NCBI RefSeq assembly: GCF_000293885.2
Contig: NZ_CP010945.1
Coordinates: forward strand, 3,678,001-3,742,000
Length of the DNA: 64,000 nt
Direction: 5' to 3'
DNA from: Pseudomonas fluorescens NCIMB 11764
Lineage (GTDB): Bacteria; Pseudomonadota; Gammaproteobacteria; Pseudomonadales; Pseudomonadaceae
Position 1 is the stretch's first letter. The number at the start of each line of letters is the position of its first letter. This document shows positions 26,288 through 35,318 of this stretch, piece after piece. The position numbers and the translations under genes were made by a program. Under the pieces are notes generated by a model, which saw nothing but the letters and a program-made list of their open reading frames with translations, searched no databases and was not told where the DNA came from.

Positions 26288-27625
26288 GTGTCTGATAAAA
26301 ACTCGGCGTCCTCCTCTATTCCTCGTCCTCAGGTTTTGACCACTCGCGCACTGGCCGCAATAGAACGGTTTTCACATATCGAAGCGGTTAGCGGCATCGT
26401 CTTGCTGCTCGCTGCGATGGTTGCGCTCATCTGGGCCAACAGCCCGCTTGCTGATTCTTATGAGCACTTTTGGAACACCCAACTCACCTTAGGTTTAGGC
26501 GAGTTTACGGTCTCGTGTTCGCTGCATTTTTTGGTCAATGATGGGCTGATGGCTATTTTTTTTCTCGTGGTCGGAGCTGAGATACGCCAGGAAATCAATG
26601 ACGGTGCGCTTGCGAATCTGAAGTTGGCGACGTTACCCCTTGGCGCGGCATTAGGTGGCGTCATGATGCCGGCGATTATTTACATGGCGTTCAACCAGGG
26701 TACCGACGCCAGTAGAGGGTGGGCTGTACCAACCGCCACCGACATTGCGTTTGCTGTCGGGGTTCTCGCACTGTTAGGAAAGTCGATTCCGGGTGGTATT
26801 CGCGTGCTGCTGCTGGCACTCGCCATCATCGACGACATTGTCGCCATCTTGATCATTGCCGTTTTCTATACCGCGAGCCTGGATTACCTGGGGTTAGTGG
26901 TTGCGATGAGCGGATTGGCTCTGGTGCTGCTATTTCAGAGAATGGGCATTGGCAAGGCCTACGTGTACATACTGCCGGGCGCCATTGTATGGTTTGGCCT
27001 CCTGAAAACCGGTGTTCATCCCACACTGGCGGGCGTGATTCTTGGTTTGATGACGCCGGTAAACTCCAAGCCCGCAACGGAACGGCCACTGGATACAATT
27101 GGACGAAGTTTCCATGAGCTGATCGATCGTTTCTCCCATTCCTCCAACAGTCCGGGGGAGGTCGCCAAGCCGCTGAAGCAACTTCAGCAAGCACAGAGGG
27201 AAATATTGCCTCCGGTACAGCGGGTCCAAGTAGGACTGCACCCATGGGTAGCGTTTGGTGTCATGCCGCTCTTCGCTTTGGCCAATGCGGGGGTCGGCCT
27301 TGAAGGCATCAATCTTGACGATGATGTCTCTCGGAATATCTTCCTGGGTGTGATAACAGCGCTGGTGCTCGGCAAGCCGCTCGGAATCGTTCTTGCGAGC
27401 TTCGCCCTCGTCAAGCTCAACGTCTGCAAGCTGCCTGAGGGTGTGACATGGAGTGGTATCGGGCTGGTGGGTTTGTTGGCCGGTATCGGATTTACGATGT
27501 CCATCTTTATCTCATCGTTGGCGTTTTCTGATCCTGCGTTCCTTTCTTCGGCAAAACTCAGTGTTCTTGCGGCTTCAGCAGTGGCTGCAATCACCGGATT
27601 GATCTGGGGGAAAATAAAGTTCTGA
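26288..27625 (+). CDS. nhaA: NhaA-type Na+/H+ antiporter
   Basis: A protein of 445 residues from GTG 26288, preceded by GGAGAG; the frame is open to 26141 but lacks a better start. Twelve membrane segments are expected. NhaA signatures: HFLVNDGLMAIFFLVVGAEI, the PTATDIAFAVGVLALLG unwound-helix region and the paired ion-binding aspartates in LAIIDDIVAILIIAVF, with GLLAGIGFTMSIFISSLAF near the end. It exports Na+ in exchange for H+ at alkaline pH. Confidence 0.92.
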   Translation: MSDKNSASSSIPRPQVLTTRALAAIERFSHIEAVSGIVLLLAAMVALIWANSPLADSYEHFWNTQLTLGLGEFTVSCSLHFLVNDGLMAIFFLVVGAEIRQEINDGALANLKLATLPLGAALGGVMMPAIIYMAFNQGTDASRGWAVPTATDIAFAVGVLALLGKSIPGGIRVLLLALAIIDDIVAILIIAVFYTASLDYLGLVVAMSGLALVLLFQRMGIGKAYVYILPGAIVWFGLLKTGVHPTLAGVILGLMTPVNSKPATERPLDTIGRSFHELIDRFSHSSNSPGEVAKPLKQLQQAQREILPPVQRVQVGLHPWVAFGVMPLFALANAGVGLEGINLDDDVSRNIFLGVITALVLGKPLGIVLASFALVKLNVCKLPEGVTWSGIGLVGLLAGIGFTMSIFISSLAFSDPAFLSSAKLSVLAASAVAAITGLIWGKIKF

Positions 27626-27845
27626 CAGTTTATTCTCGGATCAACGTCTGATTGTGCGCCGTGATGGTTTACAGTTCGCTCAATCTCTTGCCCATTCCCC
27701 GGTAGCTCAAGAAAAAATTTGCCGGCGGTTTTTTTAGCTTCTCATTGCAGTGGTGAAGGTGACAGCCAGCTGTAACAGAATTTTTTATAAATGGATTGCT
27801 TCGCAAAATGTGCTTTGGCAATATCGGCGACCTGTGTTCCTCATT

Positions 27846-27921
27846 CAGTTCTCTATCCCTCTCATTTGGGAACTGTGCAGTAGGGGAGTACAGGTAAGCC
27901 CGGCCCTGTGCCGGGTTTTTT
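27846..27921 (+). ncRNA. Possible small RNA ending in an intrinsic terminator
   Basis: The roughly 350-bp gap after nhaA has no credible ORF. CAGTTC (27846-27851) can pair with GAACTG (27870-27875), then TAGGGGAGTACAGG and a strong terminator at 27899-27921. Since nhaA ends nearly 280 bases earlier, the terminator may belong to an independent transcript. No promoter is evident and no known sRNA family is recognised. Confidence 0.3.
27899..27921 (+). terminator. Rho-independent terminator
   Basis: CCCGGC (27899-27904), loop CCTGT, GCCGGG (27910-27915) and six T. This is a strong canonical terminator on the plus strand. Confidence 0.8.
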
Positions 27922-27976
27922 CGTAGGAGACATTGCTCAATTACGTTGCAGATACTTTCAACTCGTCGGTCTATGT

Positions 27977-28180
27977 CCATCGCGGCTTATTGGTATCGTC
28001 CTCGGTGTATTTCTGATCACGCTGGCTGTCAGCAGGGTCATTCCCATGGTTACGCTCGAGGCCTACGGGTACAGCGATGACCTTCCCGCGTTTCTTTGGT
28101 GGAGTTTGATCACTTTCCTCGGTGGCCTTCCGTTGGTCGTGCGAGGACGGCCAGATACCGTGATGCTCCGTCCAAGGGAA
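27977..28180 (+). pseudogene. trkH 5' fragment (potassium uptake)
   Basis: The frame reads RLIGIVLGVFLITLAVSRVI, PMVTLEAYGYSDDLPAFLW and WSLITFLGGLPLVVRGRPDT, then MLRPRE, which matches the first two membrane segments of Pseudomonas TrkH (about 70 of about 480 residues). After LRPRE the homology stops and no K+-selectivity P-loop follows. There is also no ATG directly before the match. It is a truncated remnant, not a functional gene. Confidence 0.6.
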
Positions 28181-28281
28181 ATTGGTGGCTATCTGGTTGT
28201 GTTTTCACAGTGGTTACGGCTTGTGGGACGCCTTTCGTATCGTGACAGTCAATGTGGCGACCAAAGAATTTGGTCCCCCTT

Positions 28282-28316
28282 CGACAAAAAGCCCGCCAAG
28301 TGTGGGCTTTTTGTCG
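28282..28316. terminator. Bidirectional terminator, 13-bp perfect stem
   Basis: CGACAAAAAGCCC (28282-28294) and GGGCTTTTTGTCG (28304-28316) form a perfect stem with a 9-base loop and A/T runs on both sides. It ends the convergent TRAP operon on the minus strand and any read-through from the left. A smaller hairpin GACCAAA-GAA-TTTGGTC lies just before at 28259-28275. Confidence 0.85.
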
Positions 28317-28377
28317 TCTGGCTATCCGTTTAAACCGTGGCAATTTCCTTCATGACACGGGCGGCCAAGGTGGAAAG

Positions 28378-29661
28378 TCAACTCATGCCCAGCCAGTTTG
28401 GCAGCACAAGGGAAATCCAGGGAACGTAGGTAACCAGGATCAGGAACAGCAGCAGGATCATCAGCCAGGGCATGGCGGCCCTTATGGTGGCTGGCAATGT
28501 CATACCTGTCACAGCCGAGGTGACGAACAGATTCAGGCCCACCGGTGGCGTGATCAGGCCGATCTCAAGATTGACCACCATGATGATGCCGAGGTGAATC
28601 GGGTCGATACCCAGTTTGATGGCAATGGGAAAGAGGATCGGCGCCAGAATCAGAATGATGGCCGACGGTTCCATAAAGGCGCCCGCAATCAGTAGCACGA
28701 TGTTCACCACCAGCAGAAACATGACGGGCGTCAGGCCGGCCTCGATCACCCAGGCGGTAATCTGTTGCGGAAGCTGCTCGGTGGTCAGCACATGGGCGAA
28801 GAGCATGGCGTTGGCGATGATGAACATCAGCATGATGCTCAACTTCGCAGAGTCCAGCAGGACTTTCGGGGTTTCACGAAACGTCAGGTCCTTGTAGACG
28901 AACAAGGCGATGAAGGCCGAGTAAACCGCCGCCACAGCCGCCGCCTCGGTCGGGGTAAACATTCCGGAGTAGATGCCACCCAGGATGATCAGCATCAGCA
29001 ACAGTCCCCAAATCGCCTTGCGTGCGGTGCCGAGTAGTTCACGCAATGTCGCGCGGGGCAGCGCGGGCAGGTTTTTCTTAACGGCGACAATATAGATCGC
29101 CACCATCAGCGCTGTACCCAACAACAAACCTGGCACCACACCCGCCATGAACAGCTTGCCGACGGAGGTTTCGGTCGCGGCGGCATAGACTACCATCACG
29201 ATCGAGGGAGGAATCAGGATGCCCAGGGTCCCTGCATTGCAGATGATCCCTGCGCCAAAGGCCTGCGGATAACCGGAGCGCACCATACCGGCAATGGCAA
29301 TCGAACCCACGGCGGCCACAGTCGCCGGACTGGAGCCGGAAAGAGCGGCGAATAGCATGCAGGCCAACACCGCCGCAATAGCGAGGCCGCCGCGAATATG
29401 GCCGACACAGGCATTGGCAAAATCGATCAGCCGACGGGCAACGCCACCGGTGGTCATGAATGCACCAGCGAGCAGGAAAAACGGAATGGCCAGCAGCGTG
29501 TAATGTTCCGAAGTCTCGAATAGCTTAATCGCCAGGGAGCGCACGGAATCGGGACTGAAAAAAATGATGGTCAAGGAGCCGGCCAGTCCCAGGGAAATGG
29601 CGATGGGAACACCAATGAACATCAGGACGAACAGGGCCGCGAAAAGGAAAGTAATGGTCAT
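28378..29661 (-). CDS. dctM: TRAP transporter large permease DctM
   Basis: A protein of 427 residues with about 12 membrane segments. DctM hallmarks: MTTGGVARRLIDFANACVGH, LSGSSPATVAAVGSIAIAGM, CNAGTLGILIPPSIVMVVYA and LITPPVGLNLFVTSAVTG. It is the ion-coupled translocation subunit of a three-part TRAP importer. ATGA overlap with the DctQ gene. Confidence 0.94.
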   Translation of the reverse strand: MTITFLFAALFVLMFIGVPIAISLGLAGSLTIIFFSPDSVRSLAIKLFETSEHYTLLAIPFFLLAGAFMTTGGVARRLIDFANACVGHIRGGLAIAAVLACMLFAALSGSSPATVAAVGSIAIAGMVRSGYPQAFGAGIICNAGTLGILIPPSIVMVVYAAATETSVGKLFMAGVVPGLLLGTALMVAIYIVAVKKNLPALPRATLRELLGTARKAIWGLLLMLIILGGIYSGMFTPTEAAAVAAVYSAFIALFVYKDLTFRETPKVLLDSAKLSIMLMFIIANAMLFAHVLTTEQLPQQITAWVIEAGLTPVMFLLVVNIVLLIAGAFMEPSAIILILAPILFPIAIKLGIDPIHLGIIMVVNLEIGLITPPVGLNLFVTSAVTGMTLPATIRAAMPWLMILLLFLILVTYVPWISLVLPNWLGMS

Positions 29662-30290
29662 GGCTTGTCGTCCTCGTGTTCGGCCAATTTCAAGGCATCG
29701 GCGGCTTCATTAGCCAGCCCCAGACCGGTTTGGCGGTTCTGCAGGATGCGCACGAGAATCTCAGCGAAGCGAATGAAGACCAGGGCAAAACCCAAAGGGA
29801 CGATCAAACCGATATGCCATTGCATGATGCCAACGTGGCCAAGGTCCTCGGCACCGATGCCTGCATTCATCAGGGTCTGAATCCATTCGAAGCTGGCAAC
29901 GCTGAGTAGCCCTGCATAGGTCAGGCAGCACAGACAGGCCACAATACCTATGTACTTCTGTACCGATCTGCTGGTCAGTCGGACGAGCGCGTCTACACCT
30001 ATATGCCCCGCCGTGCGCACGCCGTAGGCCAGTCCGAAAAAGATCAACCAGCCAAACAGGGCTTTGGTCAGTGCGCTGCTCCAGGTCATCGCCTGGGCCA
30101 TGCCCATGATCCCGTCGCCCATTGCGAATAACGGGGCGCTCGCAGTACCCCAATGATCGCCTAGCCAGTAGAAAAAACTGTAGAGGTTGTTGAGGATCAC
30201 GTAAACGAACGTGACCAGCGTCATGGCGGCAAGAAGGAAGACGATAAAACCCTCCTCGAAGTGTTCCCAGATACGCTGAAGCGCTTTCAT
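29658..30290 (-). CDS. dctQ: TRAP transporter small permease DctQ
   Basis: A protein of 210 residues from ATG 30290, with AGGAG nine bases upstream; the ATG at 30299 touches that site. Four membrane segments (FIVFLLAAMTLVTFVYVILN ... HIGLIVPLGFALVFIRFAEI) and the small-subunit motif GLAYGVRTAGHIGVDALV. It couples to DctM in the inner membrane. Its length is at the upper end for DctQ because of an extra middle segment and a charged tail. Confidence 0.9.
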   Translation of the reverse strand: MKALQRIWEHFEEGFIVFLLAAMTLVTFVYVILNNLYSFFYWLGDHWGTASAPLFAMGDGIMGMAQAMTWSSALTKALFGWLIFFGLAYGVRTAGHIGVDALVRLTSRSVQKYIGIVACLCCLTYAGLLSVASFEWIQTLMNAGIGAEDLGHVGIMQWHIGLIVPLGFALVFIRFAEILVRILQNRQTGLGLANEAADALKLAEHEDDKP

Positions 30291-30353
30291 GGATGGCATC
30301 TCCTATCGAGTAATGATCGGCAGGTGCCGCCCTGGGCAGCACCTGCATTGCGA

Positions 30354-31403
<1,050 letters not shown>

Positions 31404-31616
31404 TCATGCGGCGGACAAGAGGCAAGTCTAGGCGGAAAAATTCCATTGGGAGGATGGCAACCAGGATGGATTGAAATCCAGGTCATCGAATTCACTGAGA
31501 TTGCAGCGAAAAATTAATACTGACGCGAGGAGCCGTACATCGCCCAATCCGACACAAGGTGCCGGGACAGGTCGTGAAGGCGGGAGAACAGATACTCCCA
31601 CCACTGGACGAACTCA

Positions 31617-31820
31617 TTGTGGCGCCGGGAGTATGAGCAAGTTCGCTCTGTCGTCGCGGCGCTGGCGGGTGATTGGGACGCGGCCAAAAGGGTTGAGCTG
31701 GTCCTCCCGGAAACTGGCATTTACAACTCGGAATTCGATGAAGTCGATGATCGCTTGAAGGCTTCGGCAAGCCAGACATCTTGTTGTGGCACTGGAGAGA
31801 CAACCCTTGAGGCCGCGTGA
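31617..31820 (+). pseudogene. C-terminal fragment resembling an ars-linked flavoprotein
   Basis: The frame reads YEQVRSVVAALAGDWDAAKR, VELVLPETGIYNSEFDEVDD and ends SQTSCCGTGETTLEAA. The VELVLPETG and terminal CC features are what I remember at the C-terminus of FAD/NAD(P)-binding oxidoreductases in ars clusters. The FAD- and NADPH-binding parts are absent upstream. If right, it is the tail of another lost ars gene close to the ars operon. Confidence 0.35.
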
Positions 31821-31997
31821 GCGACAGATTTATTACAGATACCATATATATTTCGCAGCAGGTATTTGAAGAGCGCCGGAAAGCGATTCGACGTGGCTAA
31901 CCCTGTATTACAGGGCTTTCATTGACAACGGTCGTCGGGATCCAGTCATTTTGATGGATTAATGTGTCGTTGACTCTTTACCTTGCATATGGGAAAA

Positions 31998-32021
31998 CAT
32001 ATATTCGTTAAGCCGTATATG
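31998..32021. promoter_or_regulatory. Predicted ArsR operator with upstream -35-like element
   Basis: CATATA (31998-32003) and TATATG (32016-32021) form an AT-rich inverted repeat. A TTGACT lies at 31970-31975. The site is just upstream of the leader ORF and arsR, so it fits autorepression by ArsR released by arsenite. Confidence 0.5.
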
Positions 32022-32036
32022 AGCTGAGGCTGCACA

Positions 32037-32177
32037 ATGACCAGCAAAGCCCGTGTCCTGTTCGTCTGGAGTTTTGAAGACCCGGTCACCAGCACCAAAC
32101 ATGATGCCTTTCGTCTCACCCTTCACGAAATTCATGAGCGCATCAAGATGTTCGTCTTGGTCAAAAACAAACACTGA
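32037..32177 (+). CDS. 46-residue leader ORF before arsR
   Basis: ATG 32037 is preceded by GAGG at seven bases and opens a 46-residue frame (MTSKARVLFVWSFEDPVTST ... RIKMFVLVKNKH) ending 8 bp before arsR. It has no recognised domain. The spacing suggests translation coupled to arsR, but a chance ORF is quite possible, and an 81-residue frame also exists on the other strand. Confidence 0.3.
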   Translation: MTSKARVLFVWSFEDPVTSTKHDAFRLTLHEIHERIKMFVLVKNKH

Positions 32178-32185
32178 GAAACGAT

Positions 32186-32548
32186 ATGGCTGACCATCTG
32201 ACACCGACCACTGTTTTCAAATGCCTGGCTGACGACACTCGGGTCCGCACGATGATGCTCATCACCCGTGAAGGAGAGCTTTGTGTTTGCGAGCTGACCA
32301 GCGCGTTGAACGAGAGTCAGCCAAAAGTCTCCAGGCACCTCGCGCAGCTGCGGAGTTGCGGCCTGTTGTCGGACCGTCGACAAGGCCAATGGGTGTATTA
32401 CCGACTGCACCCGAATCTCCCGGATTGGGTTCATCAAGTACTGACCACTGTGCTCGAAAGCAACAAGCACTGGTTGAGCCCTGATGCCAAACGCCTTGAT
32501 GAAATGGGCGACCGTCCTGAACGGGCACTGGCCTGCTGTGAAAGCTAA
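32186..32548 (+). CDS. arsR: ArsR arsenite-responsive repressor
   Basis: A protein of 120 residues with an ArsR/SmtB winged helix. The As(III) site ELCVCEL holds Cys33 and Cys35, and Cys13 plus a terminal CC (ALACCES) add thiols. The recognition helix is SQPKVSRHLAQLRSCGLL. It is the first structural gene of the ars operon and binds a site upstream; arsenite release switches on arsC, arsH, the GAPDH and arsJ. Confidence 0.95.
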   Translation: MADHLTPTTVFKCLADDTRVRTMMLITREGELCVCELTSALNESQPKVSRHLAQLRSCGLLSDRRQGQWVYYRLHPNLPDWVHQVLTTVLESNKHWLSPDAKRLDEMGDRPERALACCES

Positions 32549-32584
32549 ATAGCCTGACTCCGCCTTCGACTACGAGATCGCTCG

Positions 32585-33055
32585 ATGAAAATCCTGTTCC
32601 TCTGCACTGCCAATAGCTGTCGCAGCATCCTCTGTGAAGCAGTCTTCAATCACTTGGCACCGGAAGGCATGAAAGCCTGCAGTGCGGGCAGTCAGCCCAA
32701 AGGTGAAGTGCATCCGCTGAGTCTCAAGACTCTGGAAAACGCTGGTATTTCGACGCTTGGGCTGTTCAGTAAGTCCAGCGATGCCCATGTGAATTTGGCA
32801 CCCGACTTCGTCATCACGGTGTGCGACAAGGCTGCCGGTGAAGCTTGCCCGGTATTTTTCGGACCGGCCACCAAGGCCCACTGGGGGCTGGCTGATCCTT
32901 CGGAATATCACGGGACTCAAGAAGAGATCGAGGCGGCTTTTGAAGCCACGCTGGAGCAGATCAGAACCCGTATCCAGGCCTTCCTGGCATTACCGCTTTC
33001 GCAACTGAGTGCCGAACAGCTCAAGGCACAGCTGGCCCTGATTGGCACGCTGTAA
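32585..33055 (+). CDS. arsC: Arsenate reductase ArsC, low-molecular-weight phosphatase fold
   Basis: A protein of 156 residues. It reduces arsenate to arsenite. The P-loop CTANSCRS gives Cys7-x5-Arg13, and Cys80 and Cys88 (VCDKAAGEACPVF) are the likely shuttle cysteines of this thioredoxin- or glutaredoxin-coupled type. LADPSEYHGTQEEI carries the general-acid Asp region. It follows arsR by 36 bp. The exporter expected next is deleted. Confidence 0.94.
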   Translation: MKILFLCTANSCRSILCEAVFNHLAPEGMKACSAGSQPKGEVHPLSLKTLENAGISTLGLFSKSSDAHVNLAPDFVITVCDKAAGEACPVFFGPATKAHWGLADPSEYHGTQEEIEAAFEATLEQIRTRIQAFLALPLSQLSAEQLKAQLALIGTL

Positions 33056-33072
33056 CCACAGGAGCAATTAAC

Positions 33073-33260
33073 ATGAGTAAAGGCCGTCTTTCTTTCCTGG
33101 CCCGTTACCTGACCCGTCACCAGTGGCCTTCGCCACGGTGATTGACCCTTGGGTGGAAGTGCCAGTGCTGATTTCCCTGGTCGGCGTGGCCCTCTAGTTG
33201 AAACGCCGTTGGTTCGATGAATCCAAGAGCGCCGTTGCGCAGGACAAACACTATGTTTGA
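33073..33260 (+). pseudogene. acr3/arsB arsenite exporter with the middle deleted
   Basis: The frame from ATG 33073 reads MSKGRLSFLARYLT, the normal Acr3 N-terminus, then loses register near 33110. From 33124 another frame reads VAFATVIDPWVEVPVLISLV and GVAL, an amber stop, then [20 protein letters not shown], the normal Acr3 C-terminus, whose stop overlaps the arsH start. About 300 residues including all but one membrane segment are missing. The residual ends show that an intact arsR-arsC-acr3-arsH order once existed. ATVIDPW replaces the usual ATVIGPL, so the remnant has also begun to drift. Confidence 0.85.
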
Positions 33261-33969
33261 TGACTCTATCCCTCAACTCGATACCGAACTGGTTGATCTC
33301 CCATCGACTGACAAACTGGGTATCGAAAAGACCTCCATCCACAAGCCGCGCATTTTGCTGCTGTACGGATCGACCCGTGAGCGCTCCTTCAGTCGCCTGT
33401 TGGTCGAGGAGGCCGCTCGATTGCTGGAGCACTTCGGCGCCGAGGCGCGGATTTTCAATCCGTCAGGTTTGCCGCTGCCCGATGACGCACCCGACGATCA
33501 TCCCCGTGTGAAGGAACTGCGCGAACAGATGTTGTGGTCCGAGGGGCAGGTCTGGTGCTCTCCAGAGCGTCACGGTTCCATGAGCGCGGTCTTCAAGGCG
33601 CAGATCGACTGGGTGCCACTGGCGATGGGCGCGGTACGCCCGACCCAGGGCAAAACCCTCGCCGTCATGCAGGTGTGCGGCGGCTCGCAGTCGTTCAACG
33701 TGGTCAATCAGCTGCGGGTGCTGGGACGTTGGATGCGCATGTTCACCATCCCCAATCAATCTTCAGTGCCAAAGGCCTATATGGAGTTCGACGACAACGG
33801 CCGGATGAAGCCGTCTCCGTTCTACGACCGTGTCGTTGATGTGATGGAAGAGTTGGTGAAGTTCACGCTACTGCTTCGCGACCGTCAGGACTATCTGGTC
33901 GATCGTTATTCCGAGCGCAAGGAGTCGGCGGAAGAACTCATGAAACGTGTCAATCAGCGCTCCATCTGA
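33253..33969 (+). CDS. arsH: ArsH NADPH-dependent FMN oxidoreductase
   Basis: A protein of 238 residues from ATG 33253, which overlaps the acr3 stop. ArsH oxidises trivalent methyl- and aromatic arsenicals to the less toxic pentavalent forms. The flavodoxin-like fold shows [20 protein letters not shown] (phosphate-binding loop for FMN), [20 protein letters not shown] and [20 protein letters not shown], all family hallmarks. Confidence 0.95.
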   Translation: MFDDSIPQLDTELVDLPSTDKLGIEKTSIHKPRILLLYGSTRERSFSRLLVEEAARLLEHFGAEARIFNPSGLPLPDDAPDDHPRVKELREQMLWSEGQVWCSPERHGSMSAVFKAQIDWVPLAMGAVRPTQGKTLAVMQVCGGSQSFNVVNQLRVLGRWMRMFTIPNQSSVPKAYMEFDDNGRMKPSPFYDRVVDVMEELVKFTLLLRDRQDYLVDRYSERKESAEELMKRVNQRSI

Positions 33970-33981
33970 GGGTTTTTCACC

Positions 33982-34281
33982 GTGCAACAACACCCATATT
34001 CCGTACTGCCGCTGGCACAGTTCAATGGCCAATTGATCTTCACCCCGTGTCCCGGCACGAAGGGCACCAAGCCTTTCGAGGCGCTGCAAACCGTCAAGGA
34101 CGCGGGGGCATCGGCACTGCTGACGCTAACCGGTTTGGTTGCCACTCGGCTGTTGATCGAAAGCGGTGTGCCATTGTGCGATGCCATCCGCGATGTTCAG
34201 TCGCTGCGCCCGCGCGCTATCCAGCATCCTGCCCACATTGAATACATCGGCCAGTTCGACACCCGGTCGAACGCCCACTGA
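33982..34281 (+). pseudogene. Tyrosine-phosphatase-like ars gene, catalytic centre deleted in frame
   Basis: A 99-residue frame starts at GTG 33982. The N-terminus (LIFTPCPGTKGTKPFEALQT, VKDAGASALLTLT) and C-terminus ([40 protein letters not shown]) both match dual-specificity-phosphatase-like proteins of about 160 residues that precede GAPDH in ars operons. The stretch with the H-C-x5-R active site (normally HCKGGSGRTG before GLVA) is missing, and ALLTLT joins GLVATRL directly. The frame is kept but activity should be lost. Confidence 0.75.
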
Positions 34282-34304
34282 CACTCAATACAGAGCACAA
34301 CAAC

Positions 34305-35309
34305 ATGGCTATCAAAGTTGGTATCAATGGTTTCGGCCGGATCGGTCGCCTCGCGCTACGAGCAGCCTGGAGCTGGCCAGAACTCGAATTCGTGCAGATC
34401 AACGACCCAGCGGGTGACGCGGCGACCCATGCGCACCTACTGAACTTCGACTCGGTACATGGTCGTTGGAATTACCAGGCCGACTCCGAGGGCAACAGCA
34501 TCGTCATTGACGGCAAACGAATCAAGGTAACGGCCAACAAGGCAATTGCCGACACCGATTGGTCGGGTTGCGATCTGGTGATTGAAGCCAGCGGCAAGAT
34601 GAAGACCGTCGCGGTGCTTCAGGCGTATCTCGACCAAGGCGTGAAGCGCGTAGTGGTGAGTGCGCCCGTGAAAGAGAAGGGCGCGCTGAATATCGTCATG
34701 GGTGTCAATCATCAGCTGTTCAAACCGGCTGAACATCGCATCGTCACGGCGGCGTCATGCACCACCAACTGTCTGGCGCCGGTGGTGAAAGTCATCCACG
34801 AGAAGCTGGGCATTCGCCACGGTTCGATCACCACCATCCACGACCTGACCAACACCCAAAGCATTCTCGATCAACCGCACAAGGATCTGCGCCGTGCGCG
34901 TGCTTGCGGAATGAGCCTGATCCCAACCAGTACCGGATCGGCCACCGCCATTGCCGAAATCTTCCCGGAGCTGCGTGGGCGCCTGAATGGTCACGCCGTA
35001 CGCGTGCCGCTGGCCAACGCTTCGCTGACGGACTGTGTCTTCGAGGTCGAGCGAGCCACCACTGTCGAAGAGGTGAATAAACTTCTCAAGGACGCTTCCG
35101 AGAATGAACTGAAAGACATCCTCGGTTTCGAGGAGCGTCCATTGGTGTCTATCGACTACCGTACCGATCCGCGTTCATCGATCATCGATGCGCTGTCGAC
35201 CATGGTTATCAACGGCACCCAGGTCAAACTCTATGCCTGGTACGACAACGAATGGGGCTATGCCAACCGCACCGTTGAACTGGCCAGAATGGTCGGTCTG
35301 GCAGTCTGA
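34305..35309 (+). CDS. ars-linked glyceraldehyde-3-phosphate dehydrogenase
   Basis: A protein of 334 residues. Type I GAPDH with NAD-binding [17 protein letters not shown] and catalytic Cys152 ([14 protein letters not shown]). In ars operons this enzyme uses arsenate in place of phosphate to form 1-arseno-3-phosphoglycerate, which the adjacent ArsJ exports. The ArsJ-associated variant usually lies immediately before arsJ, as here (9 bp). Confidence 0.93.
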   Translation: MAIKVGINGFGRIGRLALRAAWSWPELEFVQINDPAGDAATHAHLLNFDSVHGRWNYQADSEGNSIVIDGKRIKVTANKAIADTDWSGCDLVIEASGKMKTVAVLQAYLDQGVKRVVVSAPVKEKGALNIVMGVNHQLFKPAEHRIVTAASCTTNCLAPVVKVIHEKLGIRHGSITTIHDLTNTQSILDQPHKDLRRARACGMSLIPTSTGSATAIAEIFPELRGRLNGHAVRVPLANASLTDCVFEVERATTVEEVNKLLKDASENELKDILGFEERPLVSIDYRTDPRSSIIDALSTMVINGTQVKLYAWYDNEWGYANRTVELARMVGLAV

Positions 35310-35318
35310 GGAGCGATC

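Noticed and set aside
27871..27900. yybP-ykoY (Mn) riboswitch, suggested by GGGGAGTA
   Set aside because: The rest of the conserved core is missing and no Mn-related gene follows.
31959..32204. 81-residue minus-strand frame upstream of arsR
   Set aside because: It covers the ars promoter and overlaps the arsR start; no domain recognised and no ribosome site.
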